The notes below the pieces were generated by a model, which did not search any database, was not told the DNA's origin, and worked only from the letters and a program-made list of their open reading frames with translations. The position numbers were made by a program, and so were the translations under genes. This document shows, piece by piece, positions 1 through 18,519 of a stretch of 64,000 nt of DNA (position 1 is its first letter; every line of letters begins with the position of its first letter). The DNA lies in the NCBI GenBank assembly GCA_028714675.1, contig JAQTLV010000007.1, forward strand, positions 1-64,000. Direction: 5' to 3'. This DNA comes from Sulfurovaceae bacterium (GTDB lineage Bacteria; Campylobacterota; Campylobacteria; Campylobacterales; Sulfurovaceae).

Positions 1-1758
1 AGTGTTAAGTGAATAAGTTACGCTATCCCCATCTTCATCAATATATATAGGCAATATCCCATTATATATAGTATCTTCTGCAACAGTAATAACATCATTA
101 CTTGCCACAGGCGAATCGTTAACATCAGTTGTAACTGGCGGTATAACATTAACTGTATTGCTTGATGTTAATCCTGTTGTACTTTGTGCTGTTACATTAA
201 ATGCTGGTAAATCAGCTCCACTATTTACTATTGCAGCACCAGCTAATGTAAGTGTAACAACACCAGTTGTTGTATTGATTGTATAGTTAATTGTATCATC
301 TATAGAGTAAATGATATCTCCACCATCTACATCACTTGCACTGCTTGTTGCAACAACAGTTCCTTCGCTTACACTATCTTCAATAATAGTAGTAACTGGT
401 GTAACTGTGAGGTTTAGTGGGTCGTTAATATCCTCTGCTAATGATTTAATTGCTTTTGCAAATTCATATACATCTATAACCTCGTATGTACCCCCCGTAT
501 TAACCACATTATCATCTTCATCATCACCATCAATTATCGTATTCCCTGTGCTTATCATTAAGGATACAAATTCATCTTGAGTTAAAAGTCTGCCAATATC
601 TCTCATGGCTATCTCTTGTGCTAAAGCGACTAGTCCTGTTATATGAGGAGCAGCTTGACTAGTTCCTGCCATAGTAGAAAGACCGCCCCCAATTCCAGCT
701 GCTGTGATAAGAGCTCCTGGAGCAAATATATCTACCATTGTCTCACTTCTATTGGAAAAACATGTTATCCTATCTTCGTCCGTTGTATAGTCTTGTGCCC
801 CATCTGCATATAATATAGAGCCTACATTGGCATCATATACAGCACCTACTGATATAACACTAGGGTCAGCCGCAAGAGCAGAAACACCTTCTTCTTGAAA
901 TTCATAATAATCATTCCCTGCAGCAACTACAACCATTACGCCCATATTTTTCAAAATTTGCAATTCATCAGAAAGGGGACTTATATACTCTGTGGAAGTC
1001 CAACCATAACCTAAGGACATATTAACTGCAACTATATTATATTCAACGGCATTATCTATTAACCACTTTAAAGCATTTTCAATACCCAAAGTACTTCCGC
1101 CACCACTGCTATTTAAAACTTGTAAAGCTATGATATCTGCACCTGGTGCAACACCTGCATACTGTGAATCACTTGACGCGGCTATAGAGCTTACATTTGT
1201 TCCATGCCCATTTGTATCATCGGCTGTATCACCTTCGCTTGTAAAATCATAACTATAAACTATCCTATCTGAAATACCATCATTATTTTCATCTGGACCA
1301 AAAAAACTATTATTTAAATCTATACCCGAGTCAAGTATTGCTATTGCAAATCCACTACCATCCATACCAGCAAACTCTACATCATTTTTTAAGTCATTCA
1401 ACCCAATAATATCAAATGATTGTATGGTATTTGCACTAAACTCATCTGTTTGAATAGATATGACTTTCTCTATAATATCAAGATGAAAATCACAATCTGG
1501 ATTTAATTCACTATAGCAACCTTTGTCTGTATCCATAAAATATAGTTTTGCTTGAGCAATAGAAAGAATATCTGATATTTTGGTCATATTGTCTGCATCA
1601 TATATAAGATATGCTTTTTCAGGATTATTGGAGAATATACTTTGAACTTTTGACTCATATGCATTATGTACATTGTTATAATATTCATTCAAAAATATAT
1701 TATTATTTAGTTGTGATTCGCTATCATCAGACTCAAAATTATTTTTCTTTTTCCACAT
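1..1758 (-). CDS. Subtilisin-like (S8) serine protease with C-terminal cadherin/Ig-like repeats, partial
   Basis: This is an open frame of 586 codons from an ATG at 1758 that runs off the left edge, so the C-terminus is missing. The subtilase triad is visible: Asp143 in ILDSGID, His185 in NGHGT and Ser367 in AGTSQAAPH, with the oxyanion-hole motif VVVAAGND between. After about residue 430 the sequence becomes Thr/Val/Asp-rich with cadherin- or VCBS-like features (TTTGVVTLTLAGAA, DSPVASNDVITVAEDT). The N-terminus (MWKKKNNFESDDSESQ) has no signal peptide, so export would have to be by a C-terminal-signal route such as type I secretion; that is inference. It lies near another putatively type I-secreted protease at 2289-5297. 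A calcium-dependent extracellular protease or adhesin-protease is likely. The substrate is unknown. Confidence 0.9.
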   Translation of the reverse strand, partial: MWKKKNNFESDDSESQLNNNIFLNEYYNNVHNAYESKVQSIFSNNPEKAYLIYDADNMTKISDILSIAQAKLYFMDTDKGCYSELNPDCDFHLDIIEKVISIQTDEFSANTIQSFDIIGLNDLKNDVEFAGMDGSGFAIAILDSGIDLNNSFFGPDENNDGISDRIVYSYDFTSEGDTADDTNGHGTNVSSIAASSDSQYAGVAPGADIIALQVLNSSGGGSTLGIENALKWLIDNAVEYNIVAVNMSLGYGWTSTEYISPLSDELQILKNMGVMVVVAAGNDYYEFQEEGVSALAADPSVISVGAVYDANVGSILYADGAQDYTTDEDRITCFSNRSETMVDIFAPGALITAAGIGGGLSTMAGTSQAAPHITGLVALAQEIAMRDIGRLLTQDEFVSLMISTGNTIIDGDDEDDNVVNTGGTYEVIDVYEFAKAIKSLAEDINDPLNLTVTPVTTIIEDSVSEGTVVATSSASDVDGGDIIYSIDDTINYTINTTTGVVTLTLAGAAIVNSGADLPAFNVTAQSTTGLTSSNTVNVIPPVTTDVNDSPVASNDVITVAEDTIYNGILPIYIDEDGDSVTYSLNT

Positions 1759-2055
1759 AATTTTTCCTTTTTTTGTAATGTATAATTTTGATTGCAACCA
1801 ATAGCTAATATAAATTCTTGGTAGAGTAAATTAAAAAAATGGAATTTCGAAAGCTATAAGCCAAAGCATTTTCTTATCTAATAAATATTATCGATTAGAC
1901 TATGATAGTAAATTTAATATTAATTTACTATTAATTATTAAATAATAGTAAATATTTTTATAATATTTTTAATTTTTAAAATATTACAATTTGCCATAAA
2001 AATTATAATTAACAAAAATATAATTTATAATCTCGTAAATATAAAAAGAGAATTT
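1759..2055. other. AT-rich divergent control region between the subtilase and the HTH gene
   Basis: About 300 bp of very AT-rich DNA with no open frame of note. It holds the start region of the subtilase (minus strand) and, at its right end, an operator-like site (1982-1998) and a TATAAT box at 2019-2024 for the HTH gene at 2056. A run of TAATTTACTATTAATTATTA-type AT repeats between 1915 and 1960 forms imperfect palindromes, but no function can be assigned. Confidence 0.6.
1982..1998 (+). promoter_or_regulatory. Operator-like site upstream of the HTH-only gene (third, diverged copy)
   Basis: The sequence TATTACAATTTGCCATA matches 15 of 17 positions of the core TATGACAATTTGACATA found upstream of the S24 repressor gene and recA. 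It is centred at 1990, about 41 bp upstream of the start expected from the TATAAT box at 2019-2024. The flanking A/T arms are less conserved than in the other two sites. Binding is inferred, not shown. Confidence 0.55.
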
Positions 2056-2274
2056 ATGGAATTTGATAAAATTATAAAAAGACTTAGAATCGTATTGTCA
2101 GATAATAATTATGCACAAAAAATATATGACAAAGATATTGCATCCGCACTTAATCTTGAAGCACAATATTTTGCTGTTATGAAAAAAAGAAAAAAGATCC
2201 CTTTTAAAGAAATTGCAATATTTTGTAATAAAAATAATATAAGCATCAATTGGATTTTATTTGAATCTAATTGA
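2056..2274 (+). CDS. Small helix-turn-helix protein, HTH-only paralogue of the S24 repressor
   Basis: A 72-residue protein made only of a DNA-binding domain. Over about 48 residues it is roughly half identical to the N-terminus of the S24-type repressor at 27334-27984: both have K-I-[YF]-DKD, FA-x-MKKR, P-[FY]-KE, FC and IS-x-NW in the same order and spacing. It lacks any peptidase or dimerisation domain. No strong Shine-Dalgarno is seen (AAGAGAA before the ATG). A TATAAT at 2019-2024 and an operator-like site at 1982-1998 precede it. It converges on the RTX protease gene with a 14-bp gap. It may compete with the full-length repressor for the same operators or act like a Cro or antirepressor; that is inference. 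It could also be a truncated relic, although the reading frame is intact. Confidence 0.75.
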   Translation: MEFDKIIKRLRIVLSDNNYAQKIYDKDIASALNLEAQYFAVMKKRKKIPFKEIAIFCNKNNISINWILFESN

Positions 2275-2288
2275 TGCTAACTATTATG

Positions 2289-5200
2289 CTATATCACGAC
2301 AAAATCAGTATAACTAATAGTTGGATGTGTTGTCCCACTATTAAGCAAAGCAAATACCATTGCGCTATTAGAGCCACTTCCATCACTATCATAACTCAGT
2401 TCACCAGTAGTTGTATTATAGAGTATATAATCGTTATTATCAAGCGCACTTCCACTCGCACTAGATAGGAAGTTCTCTTGAGATATTATGCCAATACTTG
2501 TAAATATATCAAATATAACATTGTCTATTTGAATAGTGTCATATACTGATGAAAAATTCAATATAATGTCGATATTATCTAAAATCAATGCTTGATCAAA
2601 TATAAATATATCATTCCCAACCCCACCATCAATTGTGTCATTTCCTGCTCCACCATTGATGATATCATTTCCTGCTCCACCGATAATAGTGTTATCATTA
2701 TCATTTCCGATTAATGTATCATTGTATTTAGAGCCTGTTAGATTTTCAAAGTTGGTTAGAGTATCATTTCCTGAACCAATTGTATTTTGTATGGTTGTTG
2801 TTGAGAGATTAACAGTTACAGCAGCTACTGCTTGTTCATAAGATATAGTATCTATTCCATCTCCACCATCAAATATATCATCTGTTTTACCAGTACCTGC
2901 TATTATAGTATCATCGCCATCAAGTCCATTTATTTCACCAGATAATTTACCACCTTTTAGAATGTCATTATAGTTTGAGCCTGTTAGATTTTCTATATTT
3001 TTTATAATATCTTTTTCTGTACCTTGAATGGTTTGTGCAGTTGTTAATGCTAAGTTTACAGTTACTCCAACTGTTGAACTTTCATAAGTTACAGTATCTA
3101 TTCCTGCTCCGCCATCAAGTGTGTCGTTGCCAAGACCACCATTTAGGATGTCGTTGCCAAGCCCACCAAGAATAATATTGTTTAGAGTATTTCCTTTTAG
3201 TGTATCATCATAGTTTGAACCTGTTAGGTTTTCAAAGCCAGTAATTGTATCAATACCTTCGCCTATAGTGTTTTGTGCATCTTCATTTGATAAGTCTACA
3301 CTTACAGACGAAGAAGAAAGAGCATAAGATAGTGTGTCTATTCCTGTCCCACCAATTAGAGTATCATCTCCTAGCCCACCTTCTATGATGTCATTACCAA
3401 CTCCGCCATCTATAATATTATTACTATCATTGCCTGTTAGTATATCATTGTATTTAGAACCTATTAGGTTTTCAAAGTTAGATACAGTATCAGTACCACT
3501 TCCACCTGTTACTTGAGCTGATGTATTAGATAAATTTACTTTTACAGTTGCTGTTGCTGTTGCATAAGAGAGAGTATCCATTCCATCTCCACCATCAAGT
3601 GTATCATTCCCAACCCCACCATCAATTGTGTCATTTCCTGCTCCACCATTGATGATATCATTTCCTGCTCCACCGATAATAGTGTTATCATTATCATTTC
3701 CGATTAATGTATCATTGTATTTAGAGCCTGTTAGATTTTCAAAGTTGGTTAGAGTATCATTTCCTGAACCAATTGTATTTTGTATGGTTGTTGTTGAGAG
3801 ATTAACAGTTACAGCAGCTACTGCTTGTTCATAAGATATAGTATCTATTCCATCTCCACCATCAAATATATCATCTGTTTTACCAGTACCTGCTATTATA
3901 GTATCATCGCCATCAAGTCCATTTATTTCACCAGATAATTTACCACCTTTTAGAATGTCATTATAGTTTGAGCCTGTTAGATTTTCTATATTTTTTATAA
4001 TATCTTTTTCTGTACCTTGAATGGTTTGTGCAGTTGTTAATGCTAAGTTTACAGTTACTCCAACTGTTGAACTTTCATAAGTTACAGTATCTATTCCTGC
4101 TCCGCCATCAAGTGTGTCGTTGCCAAGACCACCATTTAGGATGTCGTTGCCATTTTCTCCATATAAAAGATCATTGCCATTTCCTCCATATAAACTATCG
4201 TTGCCATCCCCACCATTAATGGTATCATTTCCGCCTTTCCCCTCTAAAACATTATCAACTTGATTGCCTGTTATTTTATCATTTGCTTCTCCACCTATGG
4301 CATTTTCTATAATAGCTCCATAAGCTATGCCTAGATTACTCATATTGTCTACATATTTTCCTAAATATGTGTCATATCCTCTAAAACGAGATGTTTGAAT
4401 AACAGAATATGCCCCTTCGTTTAAATTGATTGTATTTGGATTTATTGATCCTTCAACTGAAATTGTATCATTTCCTCCACCATCCCAGATAGTCATCAAA
4501 AACGGCGCTGTGTTTTCATCAAATAGATACATATCATCAGCGTTATGATATAACATATTCGCCCCGTAGAGATATTGCATAGCAAGGATGTCATATATCA
4601 TCGGGGTTTGAGCATTCACGGTTACATAATACTCTGTGTTTTCTATATCATCCCATGCATACCTATAACTAATATGATTATATGCATCATTATAAGACAT
4701 TACACTATATAATTGACTATCTTTATCACTACTCAAATATGGAGCTTCATCGCCTTCTCCATAATATCCAGGATGCTTAAGTCCTAAAGCATGTCCAAGT
4801 TCATGTATTAATGCGTTATATCCATAACCGCCAACCGAAAAATCTAAATTGCTTTCATCCATATTTGGATTTATCCATATATCTCCAGCCTCTGGATCAT
4901 TGCTTGGCAGATATGACCACCCCCACGCATCTTCAACAGCAGATGAGAATGCAAATCTTATGTCCCCTACAATACTTCCACTCTCAGCTAATTGGGTAAA
5001 AGTAATATTTGCTATATTTGCCCATGCCTGCATAGCAGAAACTGCCGATATCATCTGTTCTGCACTTAAACCATAATGTTCAGATGCATATGGCTCTTGA
5101 TATGTATAATAGTATGAAAGATAATCCGTATCCCACTGTGCTGTAGAATTTGTAGTCCATGGAAAACTATATGTCAAATTTATGGCTGTTCCTACGCTAC

Positions 5201-5297
5201 TAGTTTCCCACTTGATTCCACACAATAAAGTATTTATAGTGGGGTTGGATGCATCTGGAACATTAGATACAGATTTTCCATTGTAGTAGTACGCCAT
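2289..5297 (-). CDS. Serralysin-type M10 metalloprotease with RTX repeats
   Basis: A 1002-residue extracellular zinc metalloprotease. The catalytic domain is N-terminal: HELGHALGLKH at residues 165-175 is the M10 zinc site (HExxHxxGxxH) and M200 in SVMSYND is the Met-turn. From about residue 340 to 930 the protein is built of RTX nonapeptides (GGxGNDxLxGG type) that bind Ca2+ and fold outside the cell, interleaved with spacers of the form VTVNLS...NxENLTGSKYND. The C-terminus ends in a hydrophobic/acidic stretch (YTDFVVI) typical of an uncleaved type I secretion signal, and there is no N-terminal signal peptide. Two blocks, residues about 383-566 and 714-897, are encoded by perfectly identical DNA. 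No type I secretion genes are in the window. It converges with the small HTH gene. Confidence 0.92.
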   Translation of the reverse strand: MAYYYNGKSVSNVPDASNPTINTLLCGIKWETSSVGTAINLTYSFPWTTNSTAQWDTDYLSYYYTYQEPYASEHYGLSAEQMISAVSAMQAWANIANITFTQLAESGSIVGDIRFAFSSAVEDAWGWSYLPSNDPEAGDIWINPNMDESNLDFSVGGYGYNALIHELGHALGLKHPGYYGEGDEAPYLSSDKDSQLYSVMSYNDAYNHISYRYAWDDIENTEYYVTVNAQTPMIYDILAMQYLYGANMLYHNADDMYLFDENTAPFLMTIWDGGGNDTISVEGSINPNTINLNEGAYSVIQTSRFRGYDTYLGKYVDNMSNLGIAYGAIIENAIGGEANDKITGNQVDNVLEGKGGNDTINGGDGNDSLYGGNGNDLLYGENGNDILNGGLGNDTLDGGAGIDTVTYESSTVGVTVNLALTTAQTIQGTEKDIIKNIENLTGSNYNDILKGGKLSGEINGLDGDDTIIAGTGKTDDIFDGGDGIDTISYEQAVAAVTVNLSTTTIQNTIGSGNDTLTNFENLTGSKYNDTLIGNDNDNTIIGGAGNDIINGGAGNDTIDGGVGNDTLDGGDGMDTLSYATATATVKVNLSNTSAQVTGGSGTDTVSNFENLIGSKYNDILTGNDSNNIIDGGVGNDIIEGGLGDDTLIGGTGIDTLSYALSSSSVSVDLSNEDAQNTIGEGIDTITGFENLTGSNYDDTLKGNTLNNIILGGLGNDILNGGLGNDTLDGGAGIDTVTYESSTVGVTVNLALTTAQTIQGTEKDIIKNIENLTGSNYNDILKGGKLSGEINGLDGDDTIIAGTGKTDDIFDGGDGIDTISYEQAVAAVTVNLSTTTIQNTIGSGNDTLTNFENLTGSKYNDTLIGNDNDNTIIGGAGNDIINGGAGNDTIDGGVGNDIFIFDQALILDNIDIILNFSSVYDTIQIDNVIFDIFTSIGIISQENFLSSASGSALDNNDYILYNTTTGELSYDSDGSGSNSAMVFALLNSGTTHPTISYTDFVVI
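2609..3159 (-). repeat. Direct repeat copy 1 (551 bp) inside the RTX protease gene
   Basis: Read base by base, 2609-3159 is identical to 3602-4152. The offset is 993 bp, which is 331 codons, so recombination between the copies would delete or add 331 residues in frame. This copy encodes residues about 714-897 of the RTX protease. Confidence 0.95.
3602..4152 (-). repeat. Direct repeat copy 2 (551 bp) inside the RTX protease gene
   Basis: Identical partner of 2609-3159, encoding residues about 383-566. The identity breaks sharply at both ends (before 3602 and after 4152) and includes synonymous positions, so the duplication is recent or is kept uniform by gene conversion. Confidence 0.95.
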
Positions 5298-5407
5298 AAT
5301 AATCCTTATTGATAAAAATATATAGTGTTATGATAGTAGATTAAGTATTAATTTTATATTAAATGATTTGATTGCTTTTATAAGGTTTGTATAATATTTA
5401 GAATAGG

Positions 5408-5432
5408 CTCAAGCCAAAATCTTTGGCTTGAG
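5408..5432 (-). terminator. Hairpin downstream of fusA
   Basis: A perfect 11-bp stem CTCAAGCCAAA/TTTGGCTTGAG with a 3-nt loop starts 8 bp past the fusA stop on the minus strand. There is no clear U-run after it, so it may stabilise the 3' end or act as a weak terminator. The rest of 5298-5440 is AT-rich DNA upstream of the RTX gene's start region with nothing else recognisable. Confidence 0.55.
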
Positions 5433-5440
5433 AAGAGAGA

Positions 5441-7522
5441 TTAGCCGTTTCTTTTTGCGATAATCTCTTTTTCGATATTTTTAGGAACTTCTTCATAGTG
5501 ATCAAATTCCATAGCATATGTTGCTCTTCCTTGTGTCATAGAACGAAGATCAGTTGAGTAGCCGAACATTTCAGAAAGTGGAACAAATGCATCAACTATT
5601 TTATTTCCGCTTCTTTCATTCATGCCATTAACTTGTCCTCTTCTTTTTGAAATATCCCCGATAACATCACCCATGAAATCTTCAGGTACTTCAACTTCAA
5701 CTTTCATAATAGGCTCAAGTATTACTGGATTTGCAGCTCTTGCACCTTCTCTGAATCCCATAGAACCAGCAAGTTTAAATGCCATCTCAGATGAGTCAAC
5801 TTCATGATAACTTCCATCATAAAGTGTAACTTTGATATCTTCAACAGGATAACCAGCCTGGATACCTCTTTGCATTGCTTCTTGGATACCTTTATCAACA
5901 GCAGGAACATATTCTTTTGGAATTACACCACCTTTAATCTCATCAACAAATGTATATCCACTACCTGGCTCTTGTGGCTCAATTTTAAGATAAACATGTC
6001 CAAATTGTCCACGACCGCCTGATTGTTTGGCATATTTGTACTCTTTGTTTACAGAACTTCTAATTGTTTCTCTATAAGCAACTTGTGGAGCACCAACTTC
6101 TGCCTCAACACCAAATTCACGCTTCATACGATCAACAATAATTTCAAGATGCAATTCACCCATACCAGCGATTAGTGTTTGTCCTGACTCTTCATCAGTA
6201 CTTACTCTAAATGATGGATCTTCGCCAGCTAGTTTACCAAGAGCAATACCCATTTTTTCTTGATCTGCTTTTGTTTTTGGCTCAACTGCAACAGATATAA
6301 CTGGAGCTGGGAATTCCATTTTCTCTAGTATCACTCTATCTTTATCGCCAGCCAAAGTATCGCCTGTAAGAGTAGATTGAAGTCCTACAACTGCTCCAAT
6401 TTCACCTGCATATAAAGCATCAATTTCTTCACGCTTATTTGCATGCATTTTAACAATTCTGCCGATTCTCTCTTTTTTATCTTTTGTCGTATTATAAACA
6501 TAAGAACCTGATTGTAAAACACCTCTATAAACACGAACGAATGTAAGTTGGCCAACAAATTTATCAGTCATAACTTTAAATGCAAGACCTGCAACAACAC
6601 CATCATCAGTAGATTCTACGATAACTTCATCTCCATTTTCGTATTGACCTTTCATCTCTGCAACTTCTGTTGGAGCTGGAAGATAATCAATTACAGCATC
6701 AAGAAGTGTTTGAACACCCTTGTTCTTAAACGCAGTTCCACAAGTCATAGGAATCATAGTAATTGCAAGTGTAGCTTTTTTAATACCAGCTTTAATTTCT
6801 TCTTGAGTTAAAGCCTCACCTTCCATGAATTTCTCCATCAAATCATCATCACATTCAGAGATAGCTTCAATTAATTTTTCACGATAAGCTTCTGCTTTTT
6901 CAAGCATATCAGCAGGAATATCTACTACTTCGAACTCTTGACCCATTTTAGTTTGGTCATCATCCCAAATTGTTGCTTTCATTGTTACTAAGTCAATAAT
7001 ACCTTTAAAGTTCTCTTCAGCACCTATTGGTAACTGAATAGGAACAGCATTTGATTTTAGTCTGTCGTTGATTTGTCTTTCTACTTCAAAAAAGTCTGCG
7101 CCAGTTCTATCCATTTTGTTAACAAAAACCATTCTTGGAACACCATATTTGTTTGCTTGTCTCCAAACAGTCTCTGATTGTGGTTGAACACCACCAACAG
7201 AACAAAATACAGCAACTGCACCATCAAGCACCCTCATTGATCTCTCAACTTCAATAGTAAAGTCAACGTGGCCTGGAGTATCTATGATATTTATTTGGGT
7301 ACCTTTCCACTCACAAGTTGTAGCAGCAGAAGTAATTGTAATACCTCTTTCTTGCTCTTGTTCCATCCAGTCCATAGTAGCTGCACCATCATGAACTTCG
7401 CCAATTTTATGTGAAACTCCAGTATAAAATAAAATTCTCTCTGTAGTTGTAGTTTTACCAGCATCAATATGTGCTGCAATTCCAATATTTCTAACTTTTT
7501 CAAGTGGATGTGATCTAGCCAT
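5441..7522 (-). CDS. fusA: Elongation factor G
   Basis: A 693-residue translational GTPase that drives ribosomal translocation and, with ribosome recycling factor, subunit splitting. The P-loop AHIDAGKTT is at residues 17-25, followed by the G3 motif DTPGHVDFT and G4 NKMD. Domains II to V continue to the end at the usual length for bacterial EF-G (about 690-700). It is last in the str-type cluster rpsL-rpsG-fusA, with a 12-bp gap to rpsG. The ATG at 7522 follows a weak GGTATAAATC. It is followed by a hairpin at 5408-5432. Confidence 0.98.
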   Translation of the reverse strand: MARSHPLEKVRNIGIAAHIDAGKTTTTERILFYTGVSHKIGEVHDGAATMDWMEQEQERGITITSAATTCEWKGTQINIIDTPGHVDFTIEVERSMRVLDGAVAVFCSVGGVQPQSETVWRQANKYGVPRMVFVNKMDRTGADFFEVERQINDRLKSNAVPIQLPIGAEENFKGIIDLVTMKATIWDDDQTKMGQEFEVVDIPADMLEKAEAYREKLIEAISECDDDLMEKFMEGEALTQEEIKAGIKKATLAITMIPMTCGTAFKNKGVQTLLDAVIDYLPAPTEVAEMKGQYENGDEVIVESTDDGVVAGLAFKVMTDKFVGQLTFVRVYRGVLQSGSYVYNTTKDKKERIGRIVKMHANKREEIDALYAGEIGAVVGLQSTLTGDTLAGDKDRVILEKMEFPAPVISVAVEPKTKADQEKMGIALGKLAGEDPSFRVSTDEESGQTLIAGMGELHLEIIVDRMKREFGVEAEVGAPQVAYRETIRSSVNKEYKYAKQSGGRGQFGHVYLKIEPQEPGSGYTFVDEIKGGVIPKEYVPAVDKGIQEAMQRGIQAGYPVEDIKVTLYDGSYHEVDSSEMAFKLAGSMGFREGARAANPVILEPIMKVEVEVPEDFMGDVIGDISKRRGQVNGMNERSGNKIVDAFVPLSEMFGYSTDLRSMTQGRATYAMEFDHYEEVPKNIEKEIIAKRNG

Positions 7523-7534
7523 GATTTATACCTT

Positions 7535-8011
<477 letters not shown>

Positions 8012-8103
8012 TCAATCTTTTATTTATTTGATTTACTCAAGCATTACTCCAATAAGGATATTAGTAATACCTGTATTTAGTCTACTATGAGACAAACTTT
8101 AAC

Positions 8104-8481
8104 TTATTTAGCCTTTGGTTTTTTTGCACCATATTTAGAACGAGATACTGTTCTTTTGGCAACCCCAGCAGTATCAAGCGCACCACGAACAATGTGATAT
8201 TTAACACCTGGCAAATCTTTTACCCTACCGCCACGTACTAATACGATTGAGTGCTCTTGAAGATTATGTCCTTCTCCTCCAATATAAGAGATTACTTCAA
8301 ATCCACTAGTCAATCTAACTTTAGCAACTTTTCTAAGAGCCGAGTTAGGTTTTTTTGGAGTTGTAGTGTAAACTCTAGTACAAACACCTCTTCTTTGAGG
8401 ACATTTAACCAGTGCCGGTGATTTTGATTTCTTAACCACTTTTTTACGTTCTTTACGAATCAATTGATTTATAGTAGGCAA
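8104..8481 (-). CDS. rpsL: 30S ribosomal protein S12 (TTG start)
   Basis: A 125-residue protein of the decoding centre. The family N-terminus [12 protein letters not shown] begins immediately after a TTG at 8481, which has AAAGGA six bases upstream, so TTG is chosen as start. The frame stays open upstream to 8538 but adds residues unlike S12. The hallmark loop [19 protein letters not shown] is present; the Lys in PKKPNS is the position where streptomycin-resistance changes arise in other bacteria and is unchanged here. It is the first gene of rpsL-rpsG-fusA. Confidence 0.96.
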   Translation of the reverse strand: MPTINQLIRKERKKVVKKSKSPALVKCPQRRGVCTRVYTTTPKKPNSALRKVAKVRLTSGFEVISYIGGEGHNLQEHSIVLVRGGRVKDLPGVKYHIVRGALDTAGVAKRTVSRSKYGAKKPKAK

Positions 8482-8670
8482 ATCGTTTCCTTTCTTTTTT
8501 TGTTTTTGAATAAAATCTGGGTGAAATACACCACACAAAACTATCCATTGATAACTTTATGTGTCATATTATGCAGAAAAAATGGTACTTATTATATCTA
8601 AAAATGCTTATTTTATACTTATCCATAAAAATTAATGGCATTGGAATATTTAAACAGGCAAGGTTTAAAA

Positions 8671-8757
8671 GAGCAGACAGCTACGAGAGCCGACTGCTAA
8701 AGTCCTGATGTTTCTCAAAGAGAGTGCCAAGCACAAAGAACTTTGCTCAAAACATCC
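8671..8757 (-). ncRNA. GC-rich structured intergenic element, copy A of a dispersed repeat
   Basis: Between the rpoC stop and rpsL there is an unusually GC-rich stretch for this genome. In plus orientation its core GCTACGAGAGCCGACTGCT (8680-8698) matches 30153-30171 at 17 of 19 positions. On the minus strand it can fold as a long stem closed by GATGTTT/AAACATC (8707-8756), followed by a hairpin closed by AGCAG/CTGCT and then CTCTTTT. That end looks like a transcript terminus, so it may be the rpoC terminator or a small RNA. Function is unknown. Confidence 0.35.
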
Positions 8758-8759
8758 TA

Positions 8760-17433
<8,674 letters not shown>

Positions 17434-17561
17434 CTAACCTTGTGTTTTAGTTATGGGAGTAAATTTTATTTTTTTGTCCGTAGACACACAAAAAAACTAT
17501 TAGCGTAGGGTATGAAAATGTCTCCGAATAGTTTATCGCTATCTCTAGCGGACTGGAATAA

Positions 17562-17587
17562 TTGCGAAAAGAAAAATCTTTTCGCAA
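17562..17587 (-). terminator. rplL-rpoB intergenic hairpin (probable attenuator)
   Basis: An 11-bp perfect stem TTGCGAAAAGA/TCTTTTCGCAA with a 4-nt loop begins 9 bp past the rplL stop. On the minus strand it is followed by TTATT, so termination may be partial. A smaller hairpin (CGCT/AGCG, 17537-17550) follows before rpoB. In E. coli the same interval carries an attenuator and a processing site; a similar role here is inference. Confidence 0.65.
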
Positions 17588-17595
17588 AAAGCAAA

Positions 17596-17967
17596 TTATT
17601 TAAGTTCGCAAGAAGCTCCAGCTTCTTCAAGTTTTTTCTTGATATCTTCAGCTTCAGCTTTGCTAGCACCTTCTTTAATTACTGTTGGCGCATTATCAAC
17701 AGCATCTTTAGCCTCTTTAAGACCAAGACCTGTCACTTCTCTTACTACTTTAATAGCATTGATTTTTTTCTCTCCACCAGAAGTAAGAACAACGTTGAAT
17801 TCAGTTTTTTCTTCAGCAGCTTCAGCCACAACAGCTCCGCCACCAGCTACAACTGTAGCTTGTGCAGAAACACCAAATTTCTCTTCAAATTCTTTTACTA
17901 GTTCGCTTAGCTCTAAAACAGTTAAGTTAGAGATAAATTCAATTACATCTTCTTTTGTGATTGCCAT
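17596..17967 (-). CDS. rplL: 50S ribosomal protein L7/L12
   Basis: The 123-residue flexible stalk protein that recruits translational GTPases. The N-terminal dimerisation domain ([27 protein letters not shown]) is followed by an Ala/Gly/Val-rich hinge ([17 protein letters not shown]) and the globular C-terminal domain with the GTPase-contact region [15 protein letters not shown]. The start is preceded by GGAAATAAT. It follows rplJ as in most bacteria. Confidence 0.98.
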   Translation of the reverse strand: MAITKEDVIEFISNLTVLELSELVKEFEEKFGVSAQATVVAGGGAVVAEAAEEKTEFNVVLTSGGEKKINAIKVVREVTGLGLKEAKDAVDNAPTVIKEGASKAEAEDIKKKLEEAGASCELK

Positions 17968-18033
17968 ATTATTTCCTTTCTATATATTAATCAATTTAGA
18001 GTTTATTAAACTCAACATTACATTACTTTATTA

Positions 18034-18519
18034 TTAAGCAACTTCTGCTCTTTTTGCAGCCAATGCTTGAAGTCCAATAGCAAAGCTTCTTGCAGGACCA
18101 TTCCAAACATTAAGCAACATACCAAGAAGTTCTTCTCTGCCTGGAAGTTTCGCCATAGCGATAACTGTTTTAGCATCAACTACACTTCCTTCTAATATAC
18201 CTGATTTAACAACGAATTTATCTTTATTCGCAGTTGTAGCACGGTCAGCTACTTTACAAGTTGTAAGTTGGTCATTACCCCAAATAACTATATTAGTATC
18301 TTTAATTTCTAAAGATTCTTGTCCAGCTTCTTTTAGGGCAATTAGAGCTAAAGTGTTTTTAACAACTCTAACTTTAGCATCATTTTCTCTTGCATCAGCT
18401 CTCAAAGCTTCGATTTGGTAACAAGTCATACCTTTATAGTCACAAACTACAATTGCACTTGCTTCTTTAAACTCAGTTGTAAGTTCACTTACAAGTTGTT
18501 GTTTTTCTGCTTTAGTCAT
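18034..18519 (-). CDS. rplJ: 50S ribosomal protein L10
   Basis: A 161-residue protein that anchors the L7/L12 stalk on 23S rRNA. The start chosen is the ATG at 18519 (MTKAEKQQLVSELT), which has AAAGGAGAG just upstream. An upstream in-frame ATG at 18540 would add MRSKGER, encoded by the Shine-Dalgarno itself, and is unlikely. The C-terminal alpha-helix that docks L7/L12 dimers ends in ALAAKRAEVA. It is preceded by a leader of about 115 bp. Confidence 0.97.
   Translation of the reverse strand: MTKAEKQQLVSELTTEFKEASAIVVCDYKGMTCYQIEALRADARENDAKVRVVKNTLALIALKEAGQESLEIKDTNIVIWGNDQLTTCKVADRATTANKDKFVVKSGILEGSVVDAKTVIAMAKLPGREELLGMLLNVWNGPARSFAIGLQALAAKRAEVA

Noticed and set aside
311-580. Plus-strand ORF opposite the subtilase
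   Set aside because: Low-complexity antisense shadow of the repeat-rich coding strand.
5170-5180. TATGTCAAATT, matching the left half of the operator
   Set aside because: Inside the RTX protease coding region and the right half-site is missing.
2289-5297. Repeats inside the RTX gene as a CRISPR or satellite array
   Set aside because: The period and content correspond to in-frame RTX calcium-binding repeats plus one long duplication; no spacer structure.
8482-8538. N-terminal extension of S12 from an upstream ATG
   Set aside because: The extra residues are unlike S12, and the TTG at 8481 has a good ribosome site and matches the family start.
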